Below, in pieces: positions 42,717 to 51,371 of a DNA stretch of 64,000 bases. The number at the start of each line of letters is the position of its first letter. Position 1 is the first letter of the stretch. The position numbers were made by a program, and so were the translations under genes. Below the pieces are notes generated by a model that ran no database searches, was not told the DNA's origin, and worked only from the letters and a program-made list of their open reading frames with translations. Location: NCBI GenBank assembly GCA_910577645.1, contig CAJTOL010000014.1:1-64000 (forward strand), given 5' to 3'. This stretch comes from an uncultured Lachnospiraceae bacterium. Its GTDB lineage: Bacteria > Bacillota > Clostridia > Lachnospirales > Lachnospiraceae.

Positions 42717-44942
42717 CTACCTCCTGTTAACCCAGATTGGACTGGTCCATGCCATGTGATCGTCTTTCTGCCTTACCCGGACATAGTAATAATCATCATC
42801 CGCCCACTGGCTGTCTCTGTAGGAAAAGTCACAGATACCGTCAGCAGTTTCCTCTGCCGCAATTACCTGATTGTTCTTTAGCAGTTCCACCCTTCCTCCG
42901 GCAGTTCCCATAACGCTTACATCCAGGGCTACCGGCTGGCCTTCTTCCACCTTGATTTCCTGTCCCATGTGGGCAGTCCCTGCTTTTAAGGATACCAAAA
43001 TCCTTGCGCCGGTAGTGGCATAGGTAAACCGGTCATACATTGCGTCAAATACATGTTCTCTGGTCAGCTCCGGAACAAAGACAGCAAAAATCCCGCCTTC
43101 TATGCCGTGCTCCAGCTGGTGGGAATCGCTTCCCGCAGTAAAGCCCATACGGTATTTTCTTGCCAAAGCATCCTGAACCGAACAGTTTTTCATCTTTTTA
43201 ATATTTTTGGTGTATTTGGAGGTGCTTTCAAAGTCTTCAAAATCAGCGTGTCTGGAAAAAATTTCTACAAGCCTCTGTACCTGGGGATCATGGAAATTCC
43301 AATCCGTAGCCGCGCTGACCAGCCCCCAGTCTGCCGCCGGATGGTGTGGAAACGCCATTGCGCCGTATTTCTTTACACTTTCAAACAGTTTATACGGGGT
43401 CATGCCTCCTTCGTCACAGGAGCGGAAGATTTCTCCGTCATCCCCCCGGTAATAAATGTTTTTATGTCCAAAGTCATATCTGTACTCGTTGGGTGTCCAT
43501 TCGTAAGCCAGCATACATGCCAGTTCTCCGTCTGTATTCATCAGACGGTTGGTAGTTCGCATCCACTCCCATTCTGACTGGGAGATCCAGTCCGGATAGC
43601 AGTCATGATCCGTCAGCGCCGTAAAATCCAAATCCGCCTTTTCCCTGGCATAATGGTAGTATTGGTCAATCTCCCCCACCCCGTCGGAAATGCCGCTTTG
43701 GCCGTGAATATCTCCAAATACCAGCTTTCTGCCTTCATATCCGTTTTTCTTAAGCCAGGCTTCCACCTCCCCGCCGGTTCTTTTATCAAAGCTTTTGCCC
43801 CCGGGAATCGGCTGGACAAAGTTGTCAACTGCCGTCTCCACCACCTTGTCAAAATAGCCGCTCATCTCCGCAATATTCATGGTGTTGTATACAATACAGG
43901 CATTTCTGTCCATATGTCCGTTTTTATTGGCAAACTGCCAAAGCAGGTGAACATTATCCTTTTCATCCACCATAACACAGGGATGAACGCCGCAGTGAGT
44001 ATCATCATAGGACATAACCACCGGTTCAGACCAATCTTCTCCTTTTCTGCGGTAACGGACGTTAATATTATATTTTCCCCAGGTATAGGCAAACACAACA
44101 GTCCCCTTGCTGTTAGAAAATGTAGAAATATCATGATACCAGTTTTTATTAGTGGATAATTCCCTGGGATCGGTTACCGTAAGCCCGCCGTTTTCCATAA
44201 AAGCATCTGTTGTCCAATAGGAAAATACTGCCTGATCCCCAATCCCATAAAAGCAGATGCTTACCCCCTTTTCCGTCCTGGCAATTACCGGATGGGTCGC
44301 CCACTGAGCTCCTTTATTGACAGTTGTTTCCCGGCTCCAGCCTGTTTCTGTCCTTACACATACCACCGCATCATAACGGCCCTTCCGGAAGCAGTCGTAC
44401 ACCAGATACAGCCGTCCGTCTCCTCCCTGGCAACATTCCGGGCGATATGCCAGGTCTGACTGGGTAACCCGTTCTTTCTCAAGCTTCCCGTCCGGATCCA
44501 GCCAGCAGATAATTCCATGGCTGAATCCTTTTCCCTGACGGTTATAAACCACTGCCAGCTGGTCCTTACTTGTAAACAATTTGGGGTAGAATAATGCCTC
44601 CCCTTTTTCCACCGTGACAATGGGACTGTAAACTCCGTCTTTTAAACGGCGGGCCAGAATATACCATTCCCGGTCTATACATTCCGACCAGGCATACCAT
44701 ACAAAGCCCTGGGCAAAAATCATTACCGGTCTCAGTGCTTCCCCTTCTCCGGAAATTCTGGTTTTGTCCTGAATCTGCCCGTCTTTTAGCCAGCCGGCAT
44801 AAATTGCATCATGACCTTCTTTATATTCCTGCCAGCACACATATACCTTTCCCTCTGTGTCCATACAGATTCCCGGATATTGACTGCTGTTTTTCTCAAT
44901 GTCTGTAATTTCAAAGCTCCGTTTTTTCATAAATTCGCTCAT
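42717..44942 (-). CDS. DUF3604/PHP-type putative metallohydrolase with N-terminal propeller-like region (741 aa)
   Basis: The C-terminal half is DUF3604, a PHP-like metal-dependent hydrolase: GDIHGQSGISDG at about residues 409-421, TALTDHDCYPDW, AYEWTPNEY, GHKNIYY, AFPHHPAADW and FTAGSDSHQLEHG at about 600-612. Together they supply the His/Asp/Glu metal cluster. The first 380 residues contain repeated beta strands such as VYVCWQEYKEGHDAIYAGW, like a BNR-type beta-propeller. No signal peptide is present, so it is cytoplasmic. ATG 44942 has AGGAGA upstream. It sits inside the nucleoside operon between the permease and deoC genes. The substrate is unknown. Confidence 0.78.
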   Translation of the reverse strand: MSEFMKKRSFEITDIEKNSSQYPGICMDTEGKVYVCWQEYKEGHDAIYAGWLKDGQIQDKTRISGEGEALRPVMIFAQGFVWYAWSECIDREWYILARRLKDGVYSPIVTVEKGEALFYPKLFTSKDQLAVVYNRQGKGFSHGIICWLDPDGKLEKERVTQSDLAYRPECCQGGDGRLYLVYDCFRKGRYDAVVCVRTETGWSRETTVNKGAQWATHPVIARTEKGVSICFYGIGDQAVFSYWTTDAFMENGGLTVTDPRELSTNKNWYHDISTFSNSKGTVVFAYTWGKYNINVRYRRKGEDWSEPVVMSYDDTHCGVHPCVMVDEKDNVHLLWQFANKNGHMDRNACIVYNTMNIAEMSGYFDKVVETAVDNFVQPIPGGKSFDKRTGGEVEAWLKKNGYEGRKLVFGDIHGQSGISDGVGEIDQYYHYAREKADLDFTALTDHDCYPDWISQSEWEWMRTTNRLMNTDGELACMLAYEWTPNEYRYDFGHKNIYYRGDDGEIFRSCDEGGMTPYKLFESVKKYGAMAFPHHPAADWGLVSAATDWNFHDPQVQRLVEIFSRHADFEDFESTSKYTKNIKKMKNCSVQDALARKYRMGFTAGSDSHQLEHGIEGGIFAVFVPELTREHVFDAMYDRFTYATTGARILVSLKAGTAHMGQEIKVEEGQPVALDVSVMGTAGGRVELLKNNQVIAAEETADGICDFSYRDSQWADDDYYYVRVRQKDDHMAWTSPIWVNRR

Positions 44943-44956
44943 TGCATTATCTCCTG

Positions 44957-45874
44957 TCAATCATCGTCATATTTTCCAACGCCTGCCGGGGCGTGAATGT
45001 GCTTTACCCCAAAGGTAAGCACCAGCAAGGTTGCCAGATACGGCAGCATCTGGATCAGCTGGGTCGGAATCCCGCCGCCCTGAAAATGGATCTGAAGGGC
45101 ATCGCAGAATCCAAACAGCAGGGCGCATAAAACCACTCCGGCCGGGTTATACCGAGACAAAATTGCAACGGCTACTGCAATATAACCTCTTCCGGCAGTC
45201 ATATCCCGGACAAACATGTCCATGTGATTCAGAGATAAAAAAGCGCCTCCAAACCCTGCTAAAATTCCGCAAATGGCTACTGCCGTATATTTGACTCCAT
45301 GAACCCGTACACCCATGGCTGCTGCGGCTTTGGGATTTTCTCCGCTCATTCTCAGCCGCAGGCCAAACCGTGTCTGAAACAGCACATACCAGCTTACCCC
45401 GGCTACCGCCAGCATTACATAGGCATTTACCGGAAGCCTTCCTAAAACCGAACCCACAATAGGAATTCCCGAAAAAATCACCGCAGTCCCCTCTATATTG
45501 GCTACCTGGGGAGAATTCCCCCGGTTATTCCACAAAAGCTGCATCAGCAGAGTGGTAGCCGCCAGCGCCAGCAGATTTAGCCCAATCCCGCTGATTACCT
45601 GATTCACTTTATAGCGGACGCTTAAAATCCCGTGAAGGATTCCAATCAGCATACCGCCTGCCATCCCGCATACGAATCCAATGACAGGGCTTCCGCTGAA
45701 ATAAGAGCCTACCACGGCGGTAAATGCCCCCGTCATCATCATGCTTTCTAATCCCAGGGCCATGATCCCGCTTCTTACGGAAAACACGCCTCCCACCGCG
45801 GCAAACACCAGCGGGATGGACATCACAATGGTAGAAACCAGGATAAAACTGATATTCTGTAAAAATCCCGTCAT
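44957..45874 (-). CDS. Nucleoside ABC transporter permease, second subunit (305 aa)
   Basis: A BPD_transp_2 family membrane protein of the BMP-type nucleoside importer (NupQ/YufQ-like). It has about eight to ten helices. GVFSVRSGIMALGLESMMMT near the start and GRGYIAVAVAILSRYNPAGV near the end are conserved in the family. It overlaps the previous permease by four bases (ATGA). Confidence 0.9.
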   Translation of the reverse strand: MTGFLQNISFILVSTIVMSIPLVFAAVGGVFSVRSGIMALGLESMMMTGAFTAVVGSYFSGSPVIGFVCGMAGGMLIGILHGILSVRYKVNQVISGIGLNLLALAATTLLMQLLWNNRGNSPQVANIEGTAVIFSGIPIVGSVLGRLPVNAYVMLAVAGVSWYVLFQTRFGLRLRMSGENPKAAAAMGVRVHGVKYTAVAICGILAGFGGAFLSLNHMDMFVRDMTAGRGYIAVAVAILSRYNPAGVVLCALLFGFCDALQIHFQGGGIPTQLIQMLPYLATLLVLTFGVKHIHAPAGVGKYDDD

Positions 45875-46929
45875 GATTTTTCCTCCCCTTTCTTCTTGTT
45901 TCTTTTGCCTGCGGAAATAATTTCTTTCACCAGCAGCGGCGCTGCTACCAGAATCACTACCAGCGCCTGAATAACATTAATAAAATCAATGGGAATACTG
46001 GTAGTCCGGTTCAGTACCATGGCGCCGGATCTCAATGCGCCGAATATAATTCCCGCAAAAATAACTCCTACCGGGTTTTCTCCTGCCAAAGCCGCCACCG
46101 CGATTCCGTCAAATCCGTATCCCGGTGAAAAGTTTTCAATAAAGCGGTGATCCACGCCTGCCACATGGCATCCTCCTGCCAGGCCTGCTATGGCGCCGCT
46201 GATGAGCATTGCCGTTACCATCATCTTTCCCACCGGAATCCCTGCGGTTTCCGCCGCCTTTCCATTCATTCCCACACAGCGGATTTCGTAGCCCTTTACG
46301 GTCCGTTCCATAAAAAATTTTACCAGAATACAGGCTGCTATGGCCAAAAAAACAGCAAAGGTTAATTGGTATTTCGGTACCAGTTTAGGGATATATGCGG
46401 TTTTTAATATCTTCTCTGTCTGGGAAACTGCTCCTTCCGCTTTTAAGGGGCCGTTTACCAGATAAGAACACAGCAGCGCCGCAATCTCATTAAGCATTAT
46501 GGTAGCGATTACTTCATTTGATCCGAATTTTACTTTTAATAAGCCGACCAGCGCCGCAAAAATCCCGCCTGCCAACATTCCGCATAAAAGCACCAGCGGA
46601 AGGTGAATAACCCCAGGCAGCCCCAAATCTATGGTTCCAACAACTGCCGCCGCCATAGCTCCGAATAAAAGCTGTCCTTCCACCCCCAGGTTAATAAGGG
46701 TCGTCTTTTTCGCCAATGTAAAAGCCAGACCTGTAAAAATCAGCGGGGTTGCCTGGGTAAAGGTCTGGGCAAGGCCGCTTTTGCTTTTAAAAGCTCCTGT
46801 CAGAATTGCCCCGAAAGCCTCAAAGGGATTGTAGCCGCACAGGGCCATAACCGCTCCGCTGGCCAATACTGCCAACATCAGGGAGACTGCAGGCAGAACC
46901 ATCCCCTTTATTTTTTCCCTGTATTTCAA
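45871..46929 (-). CDS. Nucleoside ABC transporter permease, first subunit (352 aa)
   Basis: The NupP/YufP-like partner permease. TTLINLGVEGQLLFGAMAAA and SPGYGFDGIAVAALAGENPV are typical. It starts with TTG at 46929, overlapping the stop of the ATPase gene, with GAGGTG upstream, so expression is coupled. The C-terminus is very basic (SAGKRNKKKGEEKS). Confidence 0.9.
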   Translation of the reverse strand: MKYREKIKGMVLPAVSLMLAVLASGAVMALCGYNPFEAFGAILTGAFKSKSGLAQTFTQATPLIFTGLAFTLAKKTTLINLGVEGQLLFGAMAAAVVGTIDLGLPGVIHLPLVLLCGMLAGGIFAALVGLLKVKFGSNEVIATIMLNEIAALLCSYLVNGPLKAEGAVSQTEKILKTAYIPKLVPKYQLTFAVFLAIAACILVKFFMERTVKGYEIRCVGMNGKAAETAGIPVGKMMVTAMLISGAIAGLAGGCHVAGVDHRFIENFSPGYGFDGIAVAALAGENPVGVIFAGIIFGALRSGAMVLNRTTSIPIDFINVIQALVVILVAAPLLVKEIISAGKRNKKKGEEKS

Positions 46930-48452
46930 CGGTCTTTCACCTCCTCAGACTTTTCTCCGCCTGTCATCCACAAGCCAAGCTCCGTTTCTGTTACTGTATC
47001 CGGAAGAAATTCTTTTTGTATTTTTCCGTCGTAAATTACCCCGATCCTATCGCTTAAAGACCGCACCTCATCTAAATCTGCGGATATTAGCAGAATGGCC
47101 TTCCCTTGATCCCGCAGATCCAAAAGAGTATTGTGAATATATTCCATGGCCCCTACATCTACGCCTCTGGTGGGCTGGGCCACAATAATAACTTCCGGAT
47201 CCTGGCTGAACACTCTTGCAATTACCACCTTCTGCTGATTTCCTCCGGACAGGGAATTTAAAAGCGCCTGGCTGTCTCCGGCCTTTACGGCGTACTCTTT
47301 CATTTTTTCTTCCGTGTAACGCCGTATCTCCTTTCCTTTTAAAAAGCCTTTATGAGCAAATTTCCCGCGTTTGTGGTAGCCTAAAATCACGTTTTCTTCT
47401 ATGGTCATTTCCAGAATCAGCCCTCTTGTCATCCGATCCTCCGGAATATGCCCGATTCCTTCCCGAATAAAGGCTTCCGCATTTCCCTTTATTTCTCTTC
47501 CGTCCTTTTTGATATGGGCGCTGTCCGGCTTTCGCAGTCCTGTTAAAACCTCGATTAATTCTGTCTGTCCATTTCCCTCAATTCCGGCAATTCCGTAAAT
47601 CTCTCCTTTATGTACGGTAATCTGAATCTGATCCAAAATCTTCTTTCCATTGCTGCCGGTGAGATTTAAATCCGAAATTTCCAGATATGGCAAGCCTATT
47701 CCTTTATTTTCCCTGATAACGGACAGGTTTACATCCCTGCCTACCATCAGCTTTGCCAGAGTATTGGTGTCCATCTGTTCCAGTCCCAGCCCCTGTTCTA
47801 CCATCCTGCCGTCCCGAAGCACAGAAATCCGGTCGGCAATCTCCATGGTTTCTTTCAGCTTATGGGTAATAATAACAATGCTCTTTCCCTCCGCCTTCAG
47901 TTTTCTCATAATCCGAAACAGATCCTCTGCCTCCTGAGGGGTCAGCACAGCTGTGGGTTCGTCTAAAATCAGAATTTCGGCTCCCCGATACAACGCCTTT
48001 AAGATTTCCACTCTCTGCTGCTCTCCAACAGACAAATCCTCTACCTTCTGGGTGGGAGAAATATGAAATCCATACTGTTCAATCATCTCATGAACCTGTT
48101 TTTCGGCTGTTTTCCTGTCGAAACGGATGCCTTTTACCGGTTCATTTCCTACTGCAATATTTTCTGTAACCGTCATTACCGGAGCCAGCATAAAATGCTG
48201 GTGAACCATTCCGATTCCCAGTTGAATGGCCTGATACGGGTTTTTTATAACCGCCTTTTTTCCGTTAATCCAGATCTCTCCTTCATCCGGCCGGGTCATT
48301 CCATACAGAATCTTCATCAGCGTAGATTTTCCTGCGCCGTTTTCTCCAAGCAGCGAGTGGATTTCTCCTTTTCTGATACAGAAATCCGCATTATCTACGG
48401 CCCGCACCAGAGGATATTGTTTGGTTATCCCCTTCATCTCAACTGCATTCAC
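46926..48452 (-). CDS. Nucleoside ABC transporter ATP-binding protein, two NBDs (508 aa)
   Basis: Energises the importer. The first half has Walker A GENGAGKSTLMK, signature LSVGEQQRVEILKAL and Walker B ILILDEPTAVL. The second half has the degenerate Walker A GIEGNGQTELIE and signature LSGGNQQKVVIARV, as is normal for this double-NBD class (NupO/YufO). I start at GTG 48452 (VNAVEMKGITKQYP) because GGAGG lies seven bases before it. Confidence 0.93.
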   Translation of the reverse strand: MNAVEMKGITKQYPLVRAVDNADFCIRKGEIHSLLGENGAGKSTLMKILYGMTRPDEGEIWINGKKAVIKNPYQAIQLGIGMVHQHFMLAPVMTVTENIAVGNEPVKGIRFDRKTAEKQVHEMIEQYGFHISPTQKVEDLSVGEQQRVEILKALYRGAEILILDEPTAVLTPQEAEDLFRIMRKLKAEGKSIVIITHKLKETMEIADRISVLRDGRMVEQGLGLEQMDTNTLAKLMVGRDVNLSVIRENKGIGLPYLEISDLNLTGSNGKKILDQIQITVHKGEIYGIAGIEGNGQTELIEVLTGLRKPDSAHIKKDGREIKGNAEAFIREGIGHIPEDRMTRGLILEMTIEENVILGYHKRGKFAHKGFLKGKEIRRYTEEKMKEYAVKAGDSQALLNSLSGGNQQKVVIARVFSQDPEVIIVAQPTRGVDVGAMEYIHNTLLDLRDQGKAILLISADLDEVRSLSDRIGVIYDGKIQKEFLPDTVTETELGLWMTGGEKSEEVKDR

Positions 48453-48468
48453 TTTAATTCCTCCCAAT

Positions 48469-49596
48469 CTATTTGAAATACTGGTTTTCTGCTACCCAGG
48501 CATCTAACTCTTCCTCTGTATTACAGGGAACCAGCTCTCCGGAAATGATCCTTCCTTTAATTTCTTCTACAATCTCCAAAACCTCCGGGCCTAACTCAAC
48601 ATTGGAATTGGCAATATCGTAGCCTACCGCCCCTTCTTTAATTCCGCTGATATAAATTCCGGGCTCCCAAGTGTTGTTTACCACTGCCTCTACCTCTTTG
48701 TAAACCATTTCGTCTACATTTCTCAGCGCCGTAGCCGGAATATAATCCGGTTCATTATCGTTCTGGTTCCCGCCTACGCCAAATGCGTAACGGCCCGATT
48801 CTTTTGCCGCATTGAATACGCCCAGCCCGGAAGATCCGGCAATATGCTGGATAAAGTCTGCCCCTTTGTTATACATGGACAAAGCGATCTCTTTTCCTTT
48901 TCCCGGATCTGCAAAGCTTCCTACTGTGGCAGTCAGAACCTGGCAGTCCGGGTTTACATAGCGGACGCCTGCCTCAAATCCTACCACGCCTTCCTTTAAA
49001 TTGGCGGCTTCTACTCCCAGAATACAGCCTACTACGTTATCTTCGTTAGAGTAGGGCAGACCATAGTCTTTTGTGCAAAGGCCTGCAATCACTCCTGTAA
49101 GGAATGTTTGTTCCTGCCACTTTGTTACAATCGACCTTACGTTGGGAGCATCGGTCTGTGCATCAATATGAGTAATCTTCTGTTCCGGAAATGCCTCTGA
49201 AATCTCCAGCACCGCATCGGTCTGATCCTGGGCCAGTCCAATAATCAAATCATACTCCTCTGTCTCTGCAAACATCTGAAAATTGGGGAGGAAATCACTG
49301 ACCGATTTTGGTTCTACATAGTCAAATTCAATCCCAAAATCTTCCTGGGCCCGCAGCAATCCGGCATAGGACATATCATTAAAATTCTTATCCCCCAGCC
49401 CTCCGGTGGAAAGGATAATTCCTACTTTAACAGGGTCGCCGGATGCATTGTTTTTTTCCTCAGCCTCTTCTTTTGTCCGGGTCCCGGCATTGCTTTCCGT
49501 TTTAGTAGTTTCCTCTGGGACTTTACCTTTACATCCTGCCAAAGAACATACAAGAGCTGCTGTCCCTAAAAGTGCCAATACCTGTTTCTTTCTCAT
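48469..49596 (-). CDS. BMP-family nucleoside-binding lipoprotein (375 aa)
   Basis: The substrate-binding protein of the nucleoside importer, related to TmpC, PnrA and NupN. The lipobox SLAGC gives lipid Cys22, followed by a Lys/Glu/Thr linker. The BMP fold starts with VGIILSTGGLGDKNFNDMSY and includes DFIQHIAGSSGLGVFNAAKE, where ribose is bound. AGGAGG precedes the ATG. It is the first gene of a seven-gene leftward operon. Confidence 0.93.
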   Translation of the reverse strand: MRKKQVLALLGTAALVCSLAGCKGKVPEETTKTESNAGTRTKEEAEEKNNASGDPVKVGIILSTGGLGDKNFNDMSYAGLLRAQEDFGIEFDYVEPKSVSDFLPNFQMFAETEEYDLIIGLAQDQTDAVLEISEAFPEQKITHIDAQTDAPNVRSIVTKWQEQTFLTGVIAGLCTKDYGLPYSNEDNVVGCILGVEAANLKEGVVGFEAGVRYVNPDCQVLTATVGSFADPGKGKEIALSMYNKGADFIQHIAGSSGLGVFNAAKESGRYAFGVGGNQNDNEPDYIPATALRNVDEMVYKEVEAVVNNTWEPGIYISGIKEGAVGYDIANSNVELGPEVLEIVEEIKGRIISGELVPCNTEEELDAWVAENQYFK

Positions 49597-49814
49597 TTTT
49601 GTCCTCCTGTTTGTCTAATTTGCTTGTTTTAACTGGTAATGTAGGTATATTTTAATAAATATTGTCCAATATTTACAGGAACAGATTTGACAATGAATTG
49701 CATTTTCTTGTCTTTTTCCCTCAAAAGTCCCATTTTTTCCCAGTAGAATCTTGACATTTATCACTATTTTGACTCAAGCAACAAATCCTTTCCTGTATAA
49801 AAAAGAATAAGGGC

Positions 49815-49856
49815 GCCGCAAAATGAAACTAAGGACTTTCTATTTCATTTTGCGGC
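49815..49856 (-). terminator. Hairpin after the YesN-type regulator gene
   Basis: GCCGCAAAATGAAA (49815-49828) pairs perfectly with TTTCATTTTGCGGC (49843-49856), a 14-bp stem. On the minus strand CCCTTATTCTTTTTT follows. A partial extra copy of one arm lies at 49865-49885. Confidence 0.65.
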
Positions 49857-49886
49857 ATCCCCTATTTTATTTTGCGGCATTTCCTT

Positions 49887-51371
49887 CTACTGTCTTGCCT
49901 GGCTTCGCTCCTCGTCCGGAGTCTTTCCCATATATTTTTTATATAACCTGGAAAAATAGCTTTGGGTAGAGTATCCTACCGCTGCTGCTATGTCTGCTAT
50001 CTTCCGGTCTGTGTTAATTAAAAGATCTCTGCCGTGGTTTAAGCGGCACATCATCAGATAGACACTAAAATTCTCTCCAACTTCGTCCTTAAATAGCCTG
50101 GAAAAATATTCCGGCGACCGGTAAATGTGGCTGGCCACATCTACCAGGGAAATATCCCGGTTGTAGTTTTCATGAATATAGGCCAGCGCTCTGTCCACAG
50201 ACTCGGAATAAGGCCCTTTTTTCTTATCATAAAGCTTTTGAATCAATTCCTCGCACCGTCTCCTGCAATCCTCCATGGTCAGCAGGCCCTGCCCGTTTTT
50301 AGCCTGGCCTTCTCCTAAAGGATCCCGGTGGTAGTATTGCTCTTCCACGGCAATTACCATTCTCTGACACCTCTCTATTGCCCACTGAGAATCCGGAAGC
50401 TGTACATTTTTTATTCCGTCAAACCACTCTCTCATCTGGCTCAAGGCCTCTTCATACTGTTTATGGGCCAGGTTCCACAAAATCTGCTGGGAGGCAGCCC
50501 GGACTGCCTCCCTGGAAAGTCCGGGAGAGCCACTTTTTTCACAATAATACAGGACCTGTTTTCCTTCATGAAAGAACAGATGGTTTTCTGTTTCTACTGC
50601 CTGTCTGAGCCCATGAATCAACATCATTCTATCTGAAAAAAAGGCGCTGATCCCCACCTTTTTTCCATATTTCTCCGCTACCCGTTTCCCGATCCTTCCC
50701 ATTGCTTCTTCCAGCTTCTGCTTTCGGTTATCCTGGGCAATCATAAAGTCATACTCTTGTCTGGATGCCAGAAATATCTTCCCTAAGCCTTCCTCTTTTG
50801 CAAGCTCTATAAGGCCTGCCGCCTCTGCTTCCCCTTTTCCGTGGCGAATGCATAAAACCTGTCCCCCTTCTCCTCCCTTTATCCCGATAGTATCTAAAAA
50901 TTCATTCATTGCTTCCGGCGTCTGGCACTGATACAGACGAAACAAATCAATAAAGCCGCTGGGCAAACGTTCCCGCACTTTATGTTTTATAATCTCTTCT
51001 TTATTTTCGTTTATTTTTCCTAAAGCCCCTATCAAATCCCCGGCGCACATTTCTGACTTTAGCAGATACTCTTTTGCGCCATAGGTAATGGCCTGCTTTG
51101 CGTAAGAGAATTCTGCATAATTGGTCATGACAATAAATGCGGTAAAGGGAGAAATCTCTTTTGCCCTCTTCATCAGCTCCAGCCCATCCATCCCCGGCAT
51201 ACGAATGTCTGCAATCACAACTTCCGGCATTTCTTTTTTAATAAGCTCAAGGGCCTCTTCCCCGGAGGAAGCCAGACCGGCTACCGAAAACTTCTCTTTT
51301 TCCCGCAGAATACAATATTCTACCCACTCCCGGATGGGAGCTTCGTCATCAACAATCAGAACCCGAATCAT
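49887..51371 (-). CDS. YesN-like response regulator with AraC output domain (494 aa)
   Basis: A receiver domain (residues 1-120; MIRVLIVDDEAPIREW, phospho-acceptor Asp55 in VVIADIRMPGMDG, Lys in GAKEYLLKS) is followed by a middle region without recognised fold. A C-terminal double helix-turn-helix completes the protein (DISLVDVASHIYRSPEYFSR and KIADIAAAVGYSTQSYFSRL). It overlaps the kinase gene by four bases. Such pairs usually control a nearby carbohydrate or nutrient ABC operon; the nucleoside operon downstream is one candidate target. Confidence 0.92.
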   Translation of the reverse strand: MIRVLIVDDEAPIREWVEYCILREKEKFSVAGLASSGEEALELIKKEMPEVVIADIRMPGMDGLELMKRAKEISPFTAFIVMTNYAEFSYAKQAITYGAKEYLLKSEMCAGDLIGALGKINENKEEIIKHKVRERLPSGFIDLFRLYQCQTPEAMNEFLDTIGIKGGEGGQVLCIRHGKGEAEAAGLIELAKEEGLGKIFLASRQEYDFMIAQDNRKQKLEEAMGRIGKRVAEKYGKKVGISAFFSDRMMLIHGLRQAVETENHLFFHEGKQVLYYCEKSGSPGLSREAVRAASQQILWNLAHKQYEEALSQMREWFDGIKNVQLPDSQWAIERCQRMVIAVEEQYYHRDPLGEGQAKNGQGLLTMEDCRRRCEELIQKLYDKKKGPYSESVDRALAYIHENYNRDISLVDVASHIYRSPEYFSRLFKDEVGENFSVYLMMCRLNHGRDLLINTDRKIADIAAAVGYSTQSYFSRLYKKYMGKTPDEERSQARQ

